Shown piece after piece: positions 1 to 9,362 of a stretch of 64,000 nucleotides of DNA. The first letter of the stretch is position 1, and each line of letters begins with the position of its first letter. This DNA comes from Azospirillum brasilense (lineage in GTDB: Bacteria > Pseudomonadota > Alphaproteobacteria > Azospirillales > Azospirillaceae): contig NZ_QOKV01000006.1 in assembly GCF_008365405.1 (NCBI RefSeq), positions 1-64,000 of the forward strand, given 5' to 3'. A model generated the notes under the pieces. The model worked only from the letters and a program-made list of their open reading frames with translations. It searched no databases and had not been told where the DNA came from. The position numbers and the translations under genes were made by a program.

Positions 1-126
1 TCAGGTCCGTAGAATACCGCTTCGTCTTCTTCTCGATCCTGGCCATTCGGCTGCGCGTCGCTTCGGTCCACATCCGAAGCTTGAATCACATCATGCCGTT
101 GCCGCCAACCCTTTTCAAACGGGCTC
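1..126 (-). mobile_element. End of an IS5-like insertion sequence (partial, continues left of the window)
   Basis: On the minus strand an open frame starts at position 46 and runs off the left edge. Its visible residues read MARIEKKTKRYSTDL, which resembles the N-terminus of IS5-family transposases (usually followed by T-D-E/A-E-W). A GAGCCCGTTTGAAAAGG stretch (minus strand, about 110-126) looks like the element's terminal inverted repeat, so the boundary is placed near 126. Only about 15 codons are visible, so the family call rests on a short match, and neither the target duplication nor the other end can be seen. The element probably interrupts the small secreted-protein gene that starts at 232. 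Confidence 0.5.
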
Positions 127-232
127 TGAGGATGTCGGGGCCTTGAGCTTGAGCCATTGCCGGAGCGACCGACAGCAACATCCAGCAAGCCAGGGCGATC
201 ATGGGGCGCATGCTGTATCCACTGATGTGCAT
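86..232 (-). pseudogene. 5' fragment of a secreted-protein gene, truncated by the IS end
   Basis: A 48-codon frame starts with ATG at 232 (or at 211, a better-looking signal-peptide start). It encodes a clear signal peptide: MRPM, a hydrophobic core IALACWMLLSV, then a signal peptidase I site APAMA before QAQG. About ten residues after the cleavage site the frame enters the presumed IS terminal repeat and stops inside IS sequence. The simplest reading is that only the signal peptide and the first few mature residues of a periplasmic protein remain. Its start overlaps the preceding frame as TGATG, suggesting former translational coupling. The original function cannot be told. Confidence 0.45.
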
Positions 233-378
233 CATTGAACTTTTATAACCGGAAATTGATAGGGTTTATAGGCCTTCTCGGTTTCGGCTTCATCTGAATT
301 CATATCCCTCACGATTGTAGGGAGTGCGGTGAAAGGGGCAGTCGGGTCTACGGATCGAAGCAAGGTGTTTCGGATCAC
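232..378 (-). CDS. Small hypothetical protein or gene remnant (48 aa)
   Basis: A GTG-initiated frame of 48 codons ends at 232 and overlaps the next frame by TGATG. The C-terminal residues (DMNSDEAETEKAYKPYQFP) look protein-like, with lower GC and less biased codons than neighbouring genes. The open frame continues further upstream, but there it is antisense to the acetyltransferase gene at 430 and looks like its shadow. No family is recognised. It may be a real small gene of an operon later hit by the IS, or a decayed remnant. Start and reality are both uncertain. Confidence 0.25.
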   Translation of the reverse strand: MIRNTLLRSVDPTAPFTALPTIVRDMNSDEAETEKAYKPYQFPVIKVQ

Positions 379-429
379 AAACTTCCCAAGTACGATTGCC
401 TCGCGAAACGTGAGCGGAGGTGTCGGGAC

Positions 430-900
430 ATGACCGACATTCGTGTGCGTAAGGCTGGGCTTGCCGACGCGGGTGTGGTCACCGGGTTCGTGGCGGCGCT
501 GCTGTCGGAACTGTCCGCCGGGCAGAACGACACGCCGCGCGCCGTGATGCTGGCCGTCGCCGAATCCCTGCTGGACGGCGCCGGCGATTCGTACACGGTT
601 TTCCTGGCGGAGGACGCGGCGGGCCGCCCGCTCGGCGTCGCGACGCTGTCGGAGGGCGTCTGCATCTCCACGTTGGGCCGGTTCGGGACGATCCGTGAAT
701 TGTACGTGAAATCGGAGTCGCGCTCCGCCGGGGTGGGGCGGGTGCTGATCCGGGCCGTTCTGGACCACGGCCGCCGCCATCGCTGGTCGCGGGTGGAGGT
801 GGGGGCGCCGTCCGCCGCGGACTGGCCGGATTCCCTGCGGTTCTACAAGCGCGAGGGCTTCACGGAGATCGGGCCGCGCTTGAAATTCCGCTTGGCCTGA
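430..900 (+). CDS. GNAT-family N-acetyltransferase (156 aa)
   Basis: Single-domain GNAT acetyltransferase that would move an acetyl group from acetyl-CoA to an unknown amine. The acetyl-CoA pyrophosphate-binding signature is visible around residues 89-105 as ELYVKSESRSAGVGRVLI (R-x-x-G-x-G type), and a C-terminal FYKREGF segment matches the usual motif B region. Length is typical for a one-domain GNAT. The ATG at 430 has a GGAGG ribosome-binding site nine bases upstream. It stands alone, with IS debris upstream and the dpp operon downstream, so context gives no substrate. Confidence 0.85.
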   Translation: MTDIRVRKAGLADAGVVTGFVAALLSELSAGQNDTPRAVMLAVAESLLDGAGDSYTVFLAEDAAGRPLGVATLSEGVCISTLGRFGTIRELYVKSESRSAGVGRVLIRAVLDHGRRHRWSRVEVGAPSAADWPDSLRFYKREGFTEIGPRLKFRLA

Positions 901-940
901 CGGCTCCCGTGGAGCTTGCGTGATGCGGCTTGGTTGCGTG

Positions 941-969
941 TTGACAGACGATTCGGCCACGCGCCAAAT
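941..969 (+). promoter_or_regulatory. Possible promoter of the dpp operon
   Basis: A perfect TTGACA lies at 941-946, with a poor -10 candidate (CCAAAT, 964-969) at 17-bp spacing, about 70 bp upstream of dppA. The -35 is convincing and the -10 is not. Confidence 0.3.
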
Positions 970-1036
970 GAACCCGCATCACGGGCCGCCAAAGAGAATG
1001 GGCGGTCCTTCGACCGAACACGGGAGGTTGTTAGGA

Positions 1037-2638
1037 ATGAAGCGCATCCTGCTGGGTGCCGGGCTCGGCGTTGCCGCCACCTTGGCGCTTGCTGCGCCGG
1101 CCCAGGCCGCCAAGACCCTCGTCTATTGCTCCGAGGGCAGCCCCGAAAACTTCAACCCGATGGTCAACACGACCGGAACGAGCTTCGACGTCTCGCTGCC
1201 CGTGTACAACAACCTCGTGCAGTTCGAGTACGGCGGCACCAAGGTGGTCCCCGGCCTCGCCGAGAGGTGGGAGGTGTCGGAGGACGGGCTGACCTACACG
1301 TTCCACCTGCGCAAGGGTGTGAAGTGGCACAGCAACAACGACTTCAAGCCGACCCGCGACGCCAACGCGGACGACGTTCTGTGGTCGTTCAACCGTCAGT
1401 GGAAGAAGGATCACCCCTTTCACAAGGTGTCCGGCGGCGCCTATGACTACTTCAACGACATGGCGATGCCGGACCTGCTGAAGTCGATCGAGAAGATCGA
1501 CGACTACACGGTCAAGTTCACGCTGAACAAGGTCGAGGCGCCCTTCATCGCCAATCTGGCGATGCCCTTCGCGCCCATCCAGTCCGCCGAATACGCCGAG
1601 GCCCTGCAGAAGAAGAACCAGATCGACAAGATCGATCAGGCGCCGATCGGCACCGGCCCGTTCCAGTTCGTCGCCTACCAGAAGGACGCGGTCATCCGCT
1701 ACAAGGCGTTCGAGCCGTATTGGGGCGGCAAGGCGCCGCTCGACAACCTCGTCTTCGCCATCACGCCCGACGCCGCCGTCCGCTACGCCAAGCTGAAGGC
1801 CGGCGAGTGCCACATCGTGCCGTACCCGAACCCGGCCGATCTGGAGGCGATGAAGAAGGACAGCGCCATCACCCTGATGGAGCAGGAAGGCCTGAACGTC
1901 GGCTATCTGGCCTTCAACGTCACCAAGAAGCCCTTCGACGACGTGCGCGTCCGCCGTGCGCTGAACATGGCCATCGACAAGAAGGCCGTGGTCGACGCGG
2001 TGTACCAGGGCGCCGGCGTCCCGGCGAAGAACCCGATCCCGCCGACCATGTGGTCGTACAACAAGGAGATCGAGGACTACCCCTACGATCCGGAGCGCGC
2101 GAAGAAGCTGCTGGCCGAGGCCAGCTTCCCGGACGGCTTCGAGACCGACCTGTGGGCCATGCCGGTGCAGCGCCCCTACAACCCCAACGCCAAGCGCATG
2201 GCCGAGATGATGCAGGCGGACCTCGCCAAGGTCGGCATCAAGGCCAAGGTCGTGCAGTACGAGTGGGGCGAGTACCGCAAGCGTCTCCAGGCCGGCGAGC
2301 ACCAGATGGGCATGCTGGGCTGGACCGGCGACAACGGCGATCCCGACAACTTCCTGCACGTCCTGCTCGGCTGCGAGGCGGCGCGTCCGGGCGGGTCGAA
2401 CATCGCCAAGTGGTGCTACAAGGAGTTCGACGATCTCGTCCTGCAGGCCAAGCGCACCACCGACATCGCCGCCCGCACCAAGCTGTACGAGCAGGCGCAG
2501 GTCATCTTCAAGGAAGAGGCCCCGTGGCTGACCGTCGCGCATTCGGTCGTGCACATGGCGCTGAGCAAGAATGTGGTCGATTACAAGATGGACCCGTTCG
2601 GCATCCATCGTTTCTACGGCGTCGATTTGAAACAATAA
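1037..2638 (+). CDS. dppA: Dipeptide ABC transporter substrate-binding protein DppA (533 aa)
   Basis: Periplasmic dipeptide receptor that delivers di/tripeptides to the DppBCDF permease; in enterics it also binds haem and serves chemotaxis. A signal peptide (residues 1-27, core LLGAGLGVAATLALAA, cleavage after AQA) precedes a mature start KTLVYCSEGSPENFNP, which closely resembles E. coli DppA. Other DppA-like stretches are PGLAERWEVSEDGLTYTF, WAMPVQRPYNPNA and MGWTGDNGDPDNF, typical of SBP family 5. Length matches the family. The ATG at 1037 is chosen because it gives a clean signal peptide and follows a GGGAGG-type ribosome-binding site; upstream in-frame ATGs would add a non-secretory leader. 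It is the first gene of a five-gene operon, separated from dppB by a hairpin. Confidence 0.95.
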   Translation: MKRILLGAGLGVAATLALAAPAQAAKTLVYCSEGSPENFNPMVNTTGTSFDVSLPVYNNLVQFEYGGTKVVPGLAERWEVSEDGLTYTFHLRKGVKWHSNNDFKPTRDANADDVLWSFNRQWKKDHPFHKVSGGAYDYFNDMAMPDLLKSIEKIDDYTVKFTLNKVEAPFIANLAMPFAPIQSAEYAEALQKKNQIDKIDQAPIGTGPFQFVAYQKDAVIRYKAFEPYWGGKAPLDNLVFAITPDAAVRYAKLKAGECHIVPYPNPADLEAMKKDSAITLMEQEGLNVGYLAFNVTKKPFDDVRVRRALNMAIDKKAVVDAVYQGAGVPAKNPIPPTMWSYNKEIEDYPYDPERAKKLLAEASFPDGFETDLWAMPVQRPYNPNAKRMAEMMQADLAKVGIKAKVVQYEWGEYRKRLQAGEHQMGMLGWTGDNGDPDNFLHVLLGCEAARPGGSNIAKWCYKEFDDLVLQAKRTTDIAARTKLYEQAQVIFKEEAPWLTVAHSVVHMALSKNVVDYKMDPFGIHRFYGVDLKQ

Positions 2639-2718
2639 ATTCGGCGTAGCAAGCGGCTTTACAAAGCGGCGGCCGGGGCATTAAACCCCCGGCTTCCCTT
2701 TGCGGATGCAGAGGTAAA

Positions 2719-2738
2719 AAGGGGGCTGCGGCCCCCTT
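2719..2738 (+). terminator. Intercistronic hairpin between dppA and dppB
   Basis: AAGGGGGC and GCCCCCTT form a perfect 8-bp stem with a TGCG loop, followed by GCTTTCGTTT. It lies between dppA and dppB. Such elements commonly end or stabilise the receptor transcript so that more receptor than permease is made. With an interrupted T-run it is probably a partial terminator. Confidence 0.6.
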
Positions 2739-2769
2739 GCTTTCGTTTCGAGCCCCCGGTGACGATCCG

Positions 2770-3780
2770 ATGCTACGCTTCATCCTGACGCGGGTGAGCC
2801 TGGTGATTCCGACCTTTCTCGGCGTCACCTTCCTGACCTTCCTGTTGATCCGCCTTGTTCCCGGCGACCCCATCGAGGTGCGCGTCGGCGAGCGCGGAAT
2901 CCCCCCCGAACGGCTTCTCGAACTGCGGCACGAGCTGGGGCTGGACCGCCCCCTGTGGCAGCAGTTCCTCGACTACATCGGCGGCGTCCTCCAGGGCGAC
3001 CTCGGCGTGTCGCTGGTGACGCGCAATTCGGTGTTCTCCGAGTTCGTGACGCTGTTCCCGGCGACGCTGGAGCTGGCCGCGCTGGCCATGCTGTTCGCCA
3101 CGGTGGTCGGCCTGCCCGCGGGGATCATCGCGGCGGTGCGGCGCGGCTCGGTCTTCGACCATGGCGTGATGGGCATCAGCCTGACCGGCTATTCCATGCC
3201 GATCTTCTGGTGGGGCCTGCTGCTGATCCTGTTCTTCTCGGTGGGGCTGGGCTGGACGCCGGTGTCCGGGCGGCTCGACCTGCTCTATTACGTGGAGCCG
3301 GTGACCGGCTTCATGCTGATCGACACGCTGATGGCCGGCGAATACGGCGCCTTCTGGTCGGCGTTGCACCACCTCATCCTGCCGATGGTCGTCCTCGGCA
3401 CCGTTCCGCTGGCCGTCGTGGCGCGCATGACGCGCTCCGCCATGCTGGAGGTGCTGGGCGAGGACTATATCCGCACCGCGAAGGCCAAGGGTCTGGCGGG
3501 CAAGCGGGTGATCGGCCTGCATGCCCTGCGCAACGCGCTGATCCCCGTGGTCACCGTGATCGGCCTCCAGGTGGGCACGCTGCTCGGCGGCGCGATCCTG
3601 ACCGAGACCATCTTCTCCTGGCCCGGCGTGGGCAAGTGGCTGATCGAGAGCATCAACCGGCGCGACTACCCGGCGCTCCAGGGCGGGGTGCTGCTGATCG
3701 CGACGACGGTGATGACCGTGAACCTGCTGGTGGACGTTCTGTACGGCGTCCTGAACCCGCGCATCCGCCATTCGCGGTGA
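2770..3780 (+). CDS. dppB: Dipeptide ABC transporter permease DppB (336 aa)
   Basis: Inner-membrane subunit of the peptide importer, forming the pore with DppC. The N-terminal [19 protein letters not shown] helix followed by a periplasmic loop with PGDP is typical of the DppB/OppB family. About six TM helices are predicted. The cytoplasmic coupling (EAA) loop reads [25 protein letters not shown] near residues 235-262. Start placed at the ATG at 2770; an in-frame TTG at 2737 would add 11 non-conserved residues and sits in the hairpin. dppC follows after eight bases. Confidence 0.95.
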   Translation: MLRFILTRVSLVIPTFLGVTFLTFLLIRLVPGDPIEVRVGERGIPPERLLELRHELGLDRPLWQQFLDYIGGVLQGDLGVSLVTRNSVFSEFVTLFPATLELAALAMLFATVVGLPAGIIAAVRRGSVFDHGVMGISLTGYSMPIFWWGLLLILFFSVGLGWTPVSGRLDLLYYVEPVTGFMLIDTLMAGEYGAFWSALHHLILPMVVLGTVPLAVVARMTRSAMLEVLGEDYIRTAKAKGLAGKRVIGLHALRNALIPVVTVIGLQVGTLLGGAILTETIFSWPGVGKWLIESINRRDYPALQGGVLLIATTVMTVNLLVDVLYGVLNPRIRHSR

Positions 3781-3788
3781 GGTGAGCC

Positions 3789-4715
3789 ATGACGACTCCT
3801 ACGACGACGGGCGTCCAAGAGACCCTTCCGGCCGCCGCTCCGCCGGTTTCCCAGCCGCCGCACCCGCTGGTCGAGTTCTGGTACCATTTCCGGCAGAACA
3901 AGGGGGCCATGGCCGGCCTGGCCGTGATCCTGCTGATCGCCCTGGTGGCGCTGTTCGCCGAGCTGGTGGCGCCGCACGACCCCAACATCCAGTACCGCGA
4001 CGCCATCCTGGTGCCGCCGGTCTGGCAGGAGGGCGGGCGCTGGGCCTTCCTCCTCGGCACCGACGACATCGGGCGCGACATGCTGTCCCGACTGATCTTC
4101 GGGGCGCGGCTGTCGATGATGATCGGCCTGATCGTCGTCACTCTGTCGCTGGCGGTCGGGCTGGCGCTGGGCATGGTCGCCGGCTTCTTCGGCGGCGTCA
4201 CCGACGCGCTGGTCATGCGCTTCATGGACATCCTGCTGTCGCTGCCCAGCCTGCTGCTGGCCGTGGTGGTGGCGGCGATCCTCGGGCCGGGGCTGGTCAA
4301 CGCCATGCTGGCCGTGTCCATCGTGGTCATCCCGCACTACGCCCGCCTGACCCGCGCCGCCGTGATGGCGGAGACGAACAAGGACTACGTCGTCGCCTCC
4401 CGCGTGGCGGGGGCCGGGCCGCTGCGGCTGATGCTGGTGGTGATCCTGCCGAACTGCGTGGCGCCGCTGATCGTCCAGGCCACGCTGGGCTTCTCCACGG
4501 CGATCCTCGACGCCGCGGCGCTGGGCTTCCTCGGCCTCGGCGCGCAGCCGCCGACGCCGGAGTGGGGCACCATGCTGGCCTCCTCCCTCCAGTTCCTCCA
4601 GCGCGCCCCCTGGGTCGTCACTTGGCCCGGCGTGGCCATCCTGGTGACGGTGCTGGCCTTCAACCTGCTGGGCGACGGGCTGCGCGACGCGCTCGACCCC
4701 AAGCTGAAACGCTGA
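3789..4715 (+). CDS. dppC: Dipeptide ABC transporter permease DppC (308 aa)
   Basis: Second pore subunit, partner of DppB. A cytoplasmic N-terminus (about 40 residues) precedes the first TM helix ([21 protein letters not shown]). Residues near 90 read [19 protein letters not shown], the classic OppC/DppC signature. The EAA coupling loop ([20 protein letters not shown]) and [17 protein letters not shown] near the C-terminus also match the family. It lies eight bases after dppB, with dppD following nine bases later, so the genes are co-transcribed. Confidence 0.95.
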   Translation: MTTPTTTGVQETLPAAAPPVSQPPHPLVEFWYHFRQNKGAMAGLAVILLIALVALFAELVAPHDPNIQYRDAILVPPVWQEGGRWAFLLGTDDIGRDMLSRLIFGARLSMMIGLIVVTLSLAVGLALGMVAGFFGGVTDALVMRFMDILLSLPSLLLAVVVAAILGPGLVNAMLAVSIVVIPHYARLTRAAVMAETNKDYVVASRVAGAGPLRLMLVVILPNCVAPLIVQATLGFSTAILDAAALGFLGLGAQPPTPEWGTMLASSLQFLQRAPWVVTWPGVAILVTVLAFNLLGDGLRDALDPKLKR

Positions 4716-4723
4716 TACCCACA

Positions 4724-5712
4724 ATGCCTCTTCTCGACATCAAGAACCTGTCCGTCGAGTTCACCACGCGCGCCGGGACCTTCCGCGCCGTGGACGGGAT
4801 TGACCTCACCGTGGACGAGGGCGAGGTGGTGGGCATCGTCGGCGAGTCCGGGTCCGGCAAGTCCGTGACCTCGCTCGCCGTGATGGGCCTGCTCGGCTCC
4901 AATGGCACGGTGGTCGCCGACCGCATGCACTTCGGCGGCAAGGACCTCATGGCGATGAACCCGTCGCAGCGCCGGAGGATCACCGGCAAGGACGTGGCCA
5001 TGGTCTTCCAGGAGCCGATGACCAGCCTGAACCCCTGCTTCACCGTCGGTTTCCAGATCATGGAGACGCTGAAGGTGCATGAGGGGCTGTCCGGCAAGGC
5101 GCTGCGCAACCGCGCCATCGAACTGCTGGAGCAGGTCGGCATCCCGGCCCCGGAAAGCCGCCTGTCGGCCTTCCCGCACCAGCTCTCCGGCGGCATGAAC
5201 CAGCGCGTGATGATCGCCATCGCCATCGCCTGCAACCCGCGCCTGCTGGTCGCGGACGAGCCGACGACGGCGCTGGACGTGACCATCCAGAAGCAGATCC
5301 TCGACCTGCTGGTCCGCCTCCAGAAGGAGCGGGGCATGGCGCTGATCCTGATCACCCACGATATGGGCGTGGTGGCGGAGACGGCGCAGCGGGTGGTCGT
5401 CATGTACGCCGGGCAGGTCGCCGAGACGCGCCCGGTGGACGCCCTGTTCAAGGCGCCGCGCCACCCCTACACCGGGGCGCTGCTCGACGCGCTGCCGGAG
5501 CGGGCGCTCGGCAAGCGCCGGCTGCCGACGATCCCCGGCGTGGTGCCGGGCATCGGCGACCGGCCGCAGGGCTGCCTGTTCAACCCGCGCTGCCGCTTCG
5601 CCACCGACCGCTGCCGCATCGAGCGGCCGGCCCTGTTCGACGTGGACGCCGGCAAGGCGCGCTGCTTCTATCCGCTCGCCGACGCTCCGGTCGGCGCCGG
5701 GGAGGTTCTGTG

Positions 5713-5713
<1 letters not shown>
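4724..5713 (+). CDS. dppD: Dipeptide ABC transporter ATP-binding protein DppD (329 aa)
   Basis: One of two ATPases powering dipeptide import. Walker A is GESGSGKS (residues 40-47); the Q-loop reads [12 protein letters not shown], the ABC signature [10 protein letters not shown] and Walker [13 protein letters not shown]. After residue about 250 comes the oligopeptide-transporter C-terminal domain with four cysteines ([15 protein letters not shown]); iron-sulfur clusters have been reported at this position in some Opp/Dpp ATPases. The start is the ATG at 4724, giving [14 protein letters not shown] longer open frame upstream overlaps dppC and is not credible. The stop overlaps the dppF start (TGATG). 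Confidence 0.95.
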
Positions 5714-6717
<1,004 letters not shown>

Positions 6718-6727
6718 GGTCCGAGGT

Positions 6728-6754
6728 CCGCGGCGCCTTTCTCAGGCGCCGCGG
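6728..6754. terminator. Convergent terminator hairpin after dppF
   Basis: CCGCGGCGCC and GGCGCCGCGG form a perfect 10-bp stem with a 7-base loop. The hairpin overlaps the stop codon of the opposing DUF3072 gene. It probably serves transcription from both directions, although no long T-run follows. Confidence 0.55.
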
Positions 6755-7035
6755 CCGGTCTTGTCCTGCAGGGCGTCGATGCGTTTGGAGGCTTCGGCCT
6801 TCGTCAGGTCCCCGTCGAAGCCTTCGCCGGCTTCCTCGCTGAGAGTCTTCAGATAAGAGGCCTGCGCCCCGGTCATCGGCTCGTCACCCGTGGTCCAGTC
6901 GTCGGGGTCTTTTTCGCGGTTGGAATGCTCGGCGTTGCCGGTGGGCGTGGATTTCGGATTGCTTTCCTGATTCGGCGCGTCGCCGCGATGGGACTGCGGG
7001 CGATGATCACGGCCGTTGTCACGCTTAACGTTCAT
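6742..7035 (-). CDS. DUF3072 domain protein (97 aa)
   Basis: Small soluble protein. The first 45 residues are polar and low in complexity (Asn, Asp, Arg, His-rich, likely disordered). The C-terminal 45 residues (DEPMTGAQASYLKTLSEEAG..LTKAEASKRID) match my memory of the DUF3072 family, a short helical domain often found in small proteins of rhizobia and relatives. Function unknown. The start has a GAAAGGAA ribosome-binding site. It converges with dppF and is divergent from the hemerythrin gene. Confidence 0.8.
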   Translation of the reverse strand: MNVKRDNGRDHRPQSHRGDAPNQESNPKSTPTGNAEHSNREKDPDDWTTGDEPMTGAQASYLKTLSEEAGEGFDGDLTKAEASKRIDALQDKTGRGA

Positions 7036-7214
7036 GAAATGTTCCTTTCTGCTGGAAACATTTGTCGAACAGTCCGCCCGTGGGATTGGTTCCCGGCGGC
7101 GGTCCGCCGGCTGCAGAAGCGTCGTTGAAGCGCACTCCGGAAGACGTTACCCTTTGGCGGGCTGGGGTTTTCCCGGTCGAACAGGTGATGCCCAGCGCGA
7201 GGGGACGGAACGAA

Positions 7215-7625
7215 ATGCCGCTGATGGTGTGGAACGACAAGCTGAGCGTCGGGATCGCGCAGTTCGACGAGGAGCACAAGCAACTGGTCGCCCTGGTCAA
7301 CGAGCTGTTCGACGCGGTCCAGGCGGGGCGCAGCAAGGAGGCGCTGGGCGGCATCCTCGACAGCCTCGTCGCCTACACCAAATCGCACTTCACCCATGAG
7401 GAGGAGCATTTCATCCGCCTCGGCTATCCGGACCGCGACGCTCACAAGGCGGAACACGACGCGCTGGCCAATCAGGTGCTGGAGGTGCAGCGCAAGTACC
7501 ACGCCGGCGCCACCGCCACGCTGAGCATGGAGGTGATGAACTTCCTGAAGAACTGGCTGATCAAGCACATCCAGGGTACCGACAAGAAGTACGGTCCCTT
7601 CCTGAAGGAAAAGGGCGTGGCGTAA
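7215..7625 (+). CDS. Bacteriohemerythrin (136 aa)
   Basis: Four-helix-bundle protein with a non-haem di-iron site that binds O2 reversibly, used for oxygen storage, delivery or sensing. The full ligand set is visible: H21 (FDEEHKQL), H58 and E62 (HFTHE), H77/H81 (HKAEH), and H118 with D123 (KHIQGTD). The opening MPLMVWNDKLSVGIAQFDEEH is typical of single-domain bacteriohemerythrins. The ATG at 7215 is preferred because everything before it in the open frame lacks family similarity and GAGGGGACGG lies just upstream. Useful for microaerobic life in a diazotroph; the exact role is inferred. Confidence 0.92.
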   Translation: MPLMVWNDKLSVGIAQFDEEHKQLVALVNELFDAVQAGRSKEALGGILDSLVAYTKSHFTHEEEHFIRLGYPDRDAHKAEHDALANQVLEVQRKYHAGATATLSMEVMNFLKNWLIKHIQGTDKKYGPFLKEKGVA

Positions 7626-8045
7626 AGGGCCATTTCCGTAAGGACGATTGCCGGGACAGGACGCCCCGCGTCGCTCCCTTCCACTGCCCGACCGCGGGCC
7701 TCTCCCCATGCGCGTTGCGCGTCAACCCGGCAGGTCCGTCGCCGGGCGTCGGGAACTCTTGGCCGGGGCCGGGGTTCATGACGTGACGGATGACTCCTGA
7801 ATGGCTCCGTCGTCGCGCAATTCCGGCGAAGGTGCGCCGATGAACGATGGCCGACACGGAGCCGTCCCGCCACCAGCGCCCAGGCCAACTGCGCCGGCGC
7901 CGCCAGCGCGTGCCGCCGCGAATCCGTCTTCCGCTCTCCCGATCCCGCCATCGCCGCCCGGCTCTCTGCGGCGCCGCCGTTGCGCGCCATCGCCGCCTGA
8001 CCATGACGATCCGGAGACACACGCAACCCTCACAGGGTCAGAACC
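7626..8045. other. 420-bp intergenic region before the proton-channel cassette
   Basis: No gene is supported here. A Pro/Ala-rich open frame at 7801-8094 overlaps the next gene and has no family features. The only notable element is a GGAAC-N17-GTT pattern at 7752-7776, listed separately. If that promoter is used, the mRNA leader would be about 260 bases long. Confidence 0.5.
7752..7776 (+). promoter_or_regulatory. Possible sigma-EcfG-type promoter upstream of the channel cassette
   Basis: GGAAC (7752-7756), 17 bases, then GTT (7774-7776) fits the alphaproteobacterial general-stress consensus GGAAC-N16/17-CGTT, except that the base before GTT is G. It lies about 270 bp upstream of the first cassette gene, which weakens the link. 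Confidence 0.3.
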
Positions 8046-8711
8046 ATGGAAGAACAGTGGCTTCTCAAGGCGAAATTCGTTGCCTTCAACCTGACCATTT
8101 CGGCGTTCGTCTTCGTCCTGTATGCGCAGGGGTGGCTGGACCGGGTTCTGACCGGGCACATTGCCGTGGCGACCGCGATCATCGGGATCGTGTTCCTGGT
8201 CGGTCTGGTGATGTCGGCCTATCGGGTGTGGAAGATCGGTGGGGAACTGGACCGGGCCAAGCTCGGCGGCGGGCGGCTGATGAAGGTCGAGAGCGAGCGC
8301 GCCCTGGAAATCCGCCTGTTCTCCCGGATCTCACATCTTCAGCACATCGCCAACGCACTGGGCATGCTCGGCCTGATCGGCACGGCCTGGGGCTTCAGCC
8401 TGTTCGCCGCCAACATCACGCCGGACATGGTGGGCAACGCCGCGTCGGCCGGCGCCATGGTGACCACGCTGGCGAGCGGGCTGGGCGTCGCCATCTACGC
8501 CACGATGCTCGGCGGCGCCCTGTGCCTGTGGACCACCTGCAACCTCCAACTCCTGCGCGGGGCGACGGCGTCGTTGTGTGCGCTGATCATGGACGAGGCC
8601 CACGCCCGCTCGCGGCTTGCTCCACGGACCGGGGCGCGAACCGAAACGTCGGACTTCGCCGCGCCGCAAGCGGCCCCCTACGGCGCCCTGCGCGGTGAGG
8701 CCGCACCATGA
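8046..8711 (+). CDS. MotA/TolQ/ExbB-type proton-channel subunit (221 aa)
   Basis: Predicted inner-membrane stator-like protein. Four hydrophobic segments are visible at about 11-30, 38-60, 100-120 and 138-165, a MotA-like count. The TolQ/ExbB/MotA signature is clear: ALGMLGLIGTAWGFSLF (TM3) and MVTTLASGLGVAIYATM (TM4), equivalent to the GLFGTVWGI and ATAxGLxxAIPA blocks of ExbB/TolQ. A charged cytoplasmic segment lies between TM2 and TM3. A known family member would form a pentamer around a dimer of a one-TM partner. The next gene, overlapping by ATGA, encodes such a partner. It is not next to tol-pal, tonB, flagellar or Zorya genes. The role of this version is unknown. Confidence 0.85.
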   Translation: MEEQWLLKAKFVAFNLTISAFVFVLYAQGWLDRVLTGHIAVATAIIGIVFLVGLVMSAYRVWKIGGELDRAKLGGGRLMKVESERALEIRLFSRISHLQHIANALGMLGLIGTAWGFSLFAANITPDMVGNAASAGAMVTTLASGLGVAIYATMLGGALCLWTTCNLQLLRGATASLCALIMDEAHARSRLAPRTGARTETSDFAAPQAAPYGALRGEAAP

Positions 8712-9340
8712 ACGATTTCCTGGGCGAGGACCAAACCGGTGTGCTCGTGGCGCGGGACCTGCTGACGCTGCTGCTGTGCGGCTTCGTGGCCTGCGCGGTT
8801 CTGGCGGTCCCCTTCATCAACGAGGCCAAGAAGACCGAGGCCAACCAGCAGAACGAGTCCTCCTCCGCTGCGGCCGGCATGGAACCGCCGGGAAACGTCA
8901 TCATCGAGGCGCGCTGGGACGACAAGCTGCGCAGCGACGTCGATCTGTGGGTGCAGGCCCCCGGCGATGTGCCGGTCGGCTACTCGAACAAGTCGGGGCT
9001 GATCTTCAACCTGCTGCGCGACGATCTGGGCGCCTATGCCGATCCCACGGAGATCAATTTCGAAACCTCCTACTCCCGCGGCATTCCTCCGGGAGAGTAC
9101 ACGGTAAACGTGCATATGTTCCGCAATCTTGAAAATGTGTTTCCCATCTGGGTCCGGGTGGTCGCCCGCGTCAAGGCGGAGCATGAATCGGGGGCCGCCA
9201 CTGTAGCCGCAACGCGCGTCCGGCTGGACCGCGAAGGGCAGGAGATCACCGCCTTCCGCTTCAACCTGAGCGAGCGAGGCGAGCTGGTGCCGGGGTCCTT
9301 GAACGCTGTGTTCAAGCCGCTGCGCTCGGCGAAAAATTGA
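8708..9340 (+). CDS. One-TM partner of the proton channel with a periplasmic beta-sandwich-like domain (210 aa)
   Basis: A single TM helix near the N-terminus (residues about 12-35) carries an Asp at its start (VARDLLTLLLCGFVACAV, D17), where TolR, ExbD and MotB carry their essential proton-binding Asp. After a short Glu/Lys/Ser linker, residues 60-145 read VIIEARWDD..SDVDLWVQAPGD..GYSNKSG..LLRDDLGAY..PPGEYTVNVHMF, which resembles the DUF2135/YfaP-like domain (D-D-L-W-V, P-G-x-Y) rather than a TolR fold or OmpA peptidoglycan-binding domain. The start overlaps the channel gene by four bases, so translation is coupled. The family assignment of the outer domain is by eye and moderate. Confidence 0.75.
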   Translation: MNDFLGEDQTGVLVARDLLTLLLCGFVACAVLAVPFINEAKKTEANQQNESSSAAAGMEPPGNVIIEARWDDKLRSDVDLWVQAPGDVPVGYSNKSGLIFNLLRDDLGAYADPTEINFETSYSRGIPPGEYTVNVHMFRNLENVFPIWVRVVARVKAEHESGAATVAATRVRLDREGQEITAFRFNLSERGELVPGSLNAVFKPLRSAKN

Positions 9341-9362
9341 CCCGCCGGATCGAGAGTGCGCC

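Noticed and set aside
1031..2635. 534-residue minus-strand frame over dppA
   Set aside because: Antisense shadow of a strongly supported gene; its His/Asp/Val-rich composition is typical of such shadows in GC-rich DNA.
3782..4723. Long N-terminal extension of the dppD frame
   Set aside because: Overlaps dppC in another frame and has an Arg/Gly-rich shadow composition; the real start is the ATG at 4724.
7042..7093. EcfG promoter of the DUF3072 gene (minus strand)
   Set aside because: GGAAC to GTT spacing is 18, one beyond the accepted range.
7801..8094. Pro/Ala-rich plus-strand frame before the channel gene
   Set aside because: Low-complexity composition, overlaps the start of a well-supported gene, no ribosome-binding site or family match.
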